A DNA stretch of 64,000 bases from an uncultured Bacteroidales bacterium (GTDB lineage: Bacteria; Bacteroidota; Bacteroidia; Bacteroidales; Salinivirgaceae): positions 1-64,000 of the forward strand of contig CALJOM010000009.1 in NCBI GenBank assembly GCA_937981765.1, written 5' to 3'. Position numbers and translations under genes: made by a program. Position 1 is the stretch's first letter, and each line of letters begins with the position of its first letter. Shown piece after piece: positions 61,231 to 64,000 of the stretch. A model generated the notes under the pieces. It did no database searches. It was not told where the DNA came from and saw nothing but the letters and a program-made list of their open reading frames with translations.

Positions 61231-62745
61231 ATGCAGCAAAAAGATATAAAAACCGCGCTCATCTCTGTGTACGATAAAACAGGATTAGAGCCCCTACTGT
61301 ATCAACTCAACAAACTAAATTGCAAGCTCTTAAGCACCGGAGGAACTTTAAGGTTTATTCAAAAGCTGGGATATTCTGTTAAAGCTGCTGAAGAGCTTAC
61401 TGGATATCCCTCTATTCTTGGGGGAAGAGTGAAGACCCTACATCCCAAAATCTTTGGAGGAATTTTAGCCCGTTCGGAAAATCAATCCGATATTGAAGAC
61501 CTCGTAAAGTACGACATTTCAACCATAGATATGGTTGTGGTAGATCTCTACCCGTTTGAAACCACTGTAGCATCAGGAGCAAGTCACGATGAAATTATTG
61601 AAAAAATTGATATTGGCGGCATATCGCTCATTCGGGCAGCAGCAAAAAACTATAACGACGTGTTAATTGTAAGCCACAAAAACCAATATCCTAAAGTAAT
61701 CCAATTATTAGAAAAAGGTTATACCACATTGGAAGAGAGAAAAGAATTTGCCCGTGAAGCCTTTGCCGTAACCTCACATTACGACACTCAAATCTGGCAT
61801 TACTTAGGTGGTGATCTATCGCAACACTTGCGTGTAAGCCACAACACTCGGAAAGAACTGCGTTATGGAGAAAACCCTCATCAAAAAGGTTTCTATTACG
61901 GCGACATTGAAAAGTTATTCGAAATTTATGGAGGAAAAGAATTGTCGTATAACAACCTTTTGGATATCGATGCTGCCGTAAATTTGATAGCAGAATTTGA
62001 CGAACCAACGGTAGCCATACTTAAGCACAACAATGCATGCGGAGTAGCTTCACGCGACACACTACTCGAAGCATGGATTGATGCTTTAGCCGGAGACCCA
62101 ATTTCTGCCTTTGGTGGAATTATAATCACAAACCGTAAAATCGATTCCGCAACGGCTACCGAAATCGACAAGCTATTTTATGAGGTTTTAGTTGCACCCA
62201 ATTTTGAGGAAGAAGCCCTTGAAATTCTCAGAAAAAAAACCAAACGCATTATTCTCAAACAAAAGCCTTGTGCATTACCACAGTGGCAGTATCGAACAGT
62301 TTTAAACGGAGCCCTTGTTCAAGAGAAAGATTTAGCAATGGTGCAACCGGGGAATTGGCATAAAGTCACAAAAACACATCCCTCCTCGTCAGAAGAAGCC
62401 GATTTATTATTTGCCAACAAAATAGTAAAACACACTAAATCGAACACCATAGTTTTAGCCAAAAATAAACAACTCATAGGCAGTGGAACCGGACAAACCT
62501 CTCGGGTTGATGCCTTGAAACAAGCTATAGTTAAAGCCAAATCTTTTGGTTTTGACCTAAAAGGCGCCGTTATGGCTTCCGATGCCTTTTTCCCATTCCC
62601 CGACAGTGTTGAAATAGCATGGAATGAGGGTATTAGCGCAGTTATACAACCCGGAGGAAGCATAAAAGATCAAGAATCCATCGACTTTTGTAACCAACAC
62701 AGCATGGCGATGGTAGTAACAGGAATACGACACTTTAAGCATTAA
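61231..62745 (+). CDS. purH: Bifunctional AICAR formyltransferase / IMP cyclohydrolase
   Basis: 504-aa purine enzyme for the last two steps to IMP. The N-terminal MGS-like IMP cyclohydrolase domain (about 1-190) contains ALISVYDKTGLEPL, LLSTGGTLRFIQKLG and GGRVKTLHPKIFGGIL. The C-terminal formyltransferase part has RYGENPHQKGFYY, KHNNACGVAS and the late SDAFFPFPDSVEIAWNEGI. The length is typical. mreB starts 12 bases downstream. Confidence 0.98.
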   Translation: MQQKDIKTALISVYDKTGLEPLLYQLNKLNCKLLSTGGTLRFIQKLGYSVKAAEELTGYPSILGGRVKTLHPKIFGGILARSENQSDIEDLVKYDISTIDMVVVDLYPFETTVASGASHDEIIEKIDIGGISLIRAAAKNYNDVLIVSHKNQYPKVIQLLEKGYTTLEERKEFAREAFAVTSHYDTQIWHYLGGDLSQHLRVSHNTRKELRYGENPHQKGFYYGDIEKLFEIYGGKELSYNNLLDIDAAVNLIAEFDEPTVAILKHNNACGVASRDTLLEAWIDALAGDPISAFGGIIITNRKIDSATATEIDKLFYEVLVAPNFEEEALEILRKKTKRIILKQKPCALPQWQYRTVLNGALVQEKDLAMVQPGNWHKVTKTHPSSSEEADLLFANKIVKHTKSNTIVLAKNKQLIGSGTGQTSRVDALKQAIVKAKSFGFDLKGAVMASDAFFPFPDSVEIAWNEGISAVIQPGGSIKDQESIDFCNQHSMAMVVTGIRHFKH

Positions 62746-62757
62746 ATAATTATAACC

Positions 62758-63780
62758 ATGGGACTTTTTTCATTTTTAACGCAAGAAATAGCTATTGACC
62801 TTGGGACAGCCAATACCATAATTATCCACAACGACAAAATTGTGGTTGACCAGCCATCCATTGTAGCCATGGATATTCCCACAGGGCGCGTTGTGGCCAT
62901 TGGCGAAAAGGCTCAGCAAATGGAAGGCAAAACGCACGAAAACATTCGCACTGTACGTCCACTAAGAGACGGAGTAATTGCCGATTTCCAAGCTGCAGAA
63001 CAGATGATTCGAGGCATGATAAAAATGATTGACAAGCGAACCCGAATGTTTTCACCGGCCCTTCGAATCGTGATTTGCATTCCGTCGGGCAGTACCGAAG
63101 TTGAAATGAGAGCCGTTCGCGACAGCGCAGAACACGCAGGAGGCCGTGAAGTTTTTATGATTTATGAACCCATGGCAGCCATGCTGGGCATAGGAATCGA
63201 TGTAGAAGCTCCAGAAGGAAATATGGTTGTTGACATTGGTGGAGGAACTACGGAAATAGCCGTTATTTCTCTGGGAGGAATTGTAGTTAACCACTCCATC
63301 CGAATCGCAGGAGATGACTTTACGGCCGATATTCGCGAATATATGCGCCACCAGCACAATATCAAAATTGGAGAACGCACAGCCGAATTAATTAAAATTC
63401 AGGTTGGCAGTGCACTTCCCGAATTAGAGAATCCTCCGGCAGACTTTATTGTTCGCGGCCCTCACCAAATGACGGCTCTTCCGGTAGAAATTCCGGTATC
63501 TTACCAAGAAATTGCTCACTGCCTTGACCGAAGCCTCTCCAAGGTTGAAGCGGCAATTTTATCTACTTTGGAACAAACCCCACCGGAACTTTATGCCGAT
63601 ATTTACCGAAAAGGAATATTTCTAGCAGGAGGTGGTGCACTCTTGAGAGGTTTAGATAAACGACTTGAAGAAAAAACCAAAATTAAATTCCATATAGCTG
63701 AGGATCCACTGCATGCTGTAGCACGGGGTACTGGCATTGCCCTCAAAAATGTAGATAAATTCCAGTTCTTAATACGATAA
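62758..63780 (+). CDS. mreB: Rod shape-determining protein MreB
   Basis: Actin-like cytoskeletal protein of 340 aa. ATPase motifs are IDLGTANTII (phosphate 1), MVVDIGGGTTEIAVISLGGIV (phosphate 2, given as about residues 160-180) and GIFLAGGGALLRGLD (adenosine). The family ending is KNVDKFQFLIR. It directs cell-wall synthesis for rod shape with MreC, which follows on the same strand after 51 bases. Confidence 0.98.
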   Translation: MGLFSFLTQEIAIDLGTANTIIIHNDKIVVDQPSIVAMDIPTGRVVAIGEKAQQMEGKTHENIRTVRPLRDGVIADFQAAEQMIRGMIKMIDKRTRMFSPALRIVICIPSGSTEVEMRAVRDSAEHAGGREVFMIYEPMAAMLGIGIDVEAPEGNMVVDIGGGTTEIAVISLGGIVVNHSIRIAGDDFTADIREYMRHQHNIKIGERTAELIKIQVGSALPELENPPADFIVRGPHQMTALPVEIPVSYQEIAHCLDRSLSKVEAAILSTLEQTPPELYADIYRKGIFLAGGGALLRGLDKRLEEKTKIKFHIAEDPLHAVARGTGIALKNVDKFQFLIR

Positions 63781-63784
63781 CACT

Positions 63785-63811
63785 AATACAAGTCCGATTA
63801 GGACTTGTATT
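63785..63811. repeat. Inverted repeat between mreB and mreC
   Basis: Perfect 11-bp stem AATACAAGTCC (63785-63795) with GGACTTGTATT (63801-63811), loop GATTA. No T-run follows, so it is not a strong terminator. It could attenuate or stabilise the mreB transcript. Confidence 0.75.
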
Positions 63812-63831
63812 TACTCTAATCCGTTTGACTC

Positions 63832-64000
63832 ATGCGAACCCTGATTCGGTTGCTTCAGGCTTATCACATGTTCATTATTTTTCTGGCATTGGAAACGTTT
63901 GCATTTTTAATGCTTATCAACCATAACCCATATCAAAAATCGAAATTTACCAATGCCGCACTTTCTATTACAGGAGAAATTCTGCAAAAAATAGAAAAAG
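63832..64000 (+). CDS. mreC: Rod shape-determining protein MreC, 5' part
   Basis: The window ends 56 codons into this gene. The visible part reads MRTLIRLLQAYHMFIIFLAL, then ETFAFLMLINHNPYQKSKF, and ITGEILQKIEK, which matches the MreC N-terminus: a short cytoplasmic segment, a membrane helix and the start of the periplasmic coiled coil. Position after mreB fits. The rest lies outside the window. Confidence 0.85.
   Translation, partial: MRTLIRLLQAYHMFIIFLALETFAFLMLINHNPYQKSKFTNAALSITGEILQKIEK

Noticed and set aside
1..64000. CRISPR arrays, insertion sequences, prophage or integrase genes
   Set aside because: I found no regularly spaced repeats and no transposase, integrase or phage motifs in any of the real genes. 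The window has no clear mobile element.

Overview
The window looks like a chromosomal segment of a Bacteroidota (Bacteroidetes) member, probably of the Bacteroidales/Marinilabiliales group. The signs are intergenic regions with the Bacteroidetes promoter pattern (TTTG, 18-22 bases, TAnnTTTG), few Shine-Dalgarno sequences, a type IX secretion (T9SS) plug protein, a Na+-translocating NADH:quinone reductase operon, a sodium-pumping methylmalonyl-CoA decarboxylase cluster, and the gene order zapA / 6S RNA / RNase Y. Coding density is high. I see no insertion sequence, phage, CRISPR array or rRNA. The genes read as ordinary chromosome with one polysaccharide locus and one small pocket of gene decay.

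Layout. 0-4.6 kb (minus strand): upp, radC, rpsT, tRNA-Glu, rsmG, an ECF sigma factor and a membrane glycosyltransferase. 4.7-7.0 kb (plus): a PAP2 phosphatase and an MltF-type lytic transglycosylase. 7.0-9.4 kb: two GT4 glycosyltransferases that overlap by GTGA. 9.6-12.3 kb: an HNH-repeat protein, then YihY, nadC and a small exported protein. 12.5-19.0 kb (minus): a compact carotenoid operon, crtB-idi-lipocalin-cruF-acyltransferase-GT2-TPR-crtI, which suggests a glycosylated and acylated carotenoid. 19.3-21.6 kb (plus): an M14 carboxypeptidase, a ThiF family-2 E1-like enzyme, ThiS and a DivIC/FtsB protein. 21.6-23.8 kb (minus): a GNAT/FemAB-like protein and the T9SS plug protein. 23.8-29.7 kb (plus): nqrABCDEF.

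29.9-36.9 kb: a beta-barrel protein, nadE, a T9SS sorting-domain remnant, a cytidylate-kinase-like protein, a frameshifted DUF3332 gene, a macro-domain deacetylase, a nitroreductase and guaA. 37.0-39.4 kb: a coiled-coil protein, zapA, a probable 6S RNA and rny. 39.6-51.1 kb (plus): a surface polysaccharide locus for diacetamido-uronic acid sugars, with a CitE-like lyase, birA, two Wzz-type proteins and two O-antigen ligase/polymerase-type proteins. 51.0-55.1 kb (minus): a SpoIIE phosphatase, efp, tsaB and a TolC-family protein. 55.4-59.9 kb (plus): methylmalonyl-CoA epimerase and the sodium-pumping decarboxylase subunits. 60-64 kb: an S9-type hydrolase, purH, mreB and the start of mreC.

The physiology fits together. 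Succinate-to-propionate metabolism can end in a biotin-dependent Na+-pumping decarboxylase, and Nqr also exports Na+, so both could build a sodium gradient. BirA could biotinylate the decarboxylase carrier protein. The most unusual signals are an exported lipocalin-like N-terminal domain on the decarboxylase beta subunit, the CitE-like lyase inside the amino-uronic acid operon, the M14/ThiF/ThiS neighbourhood, a frameshifted DUF3332 gene beside a dead T9SS tail, and repeat/palindrome structure upstream of crtB and purH. No single clearly novel system stands out.
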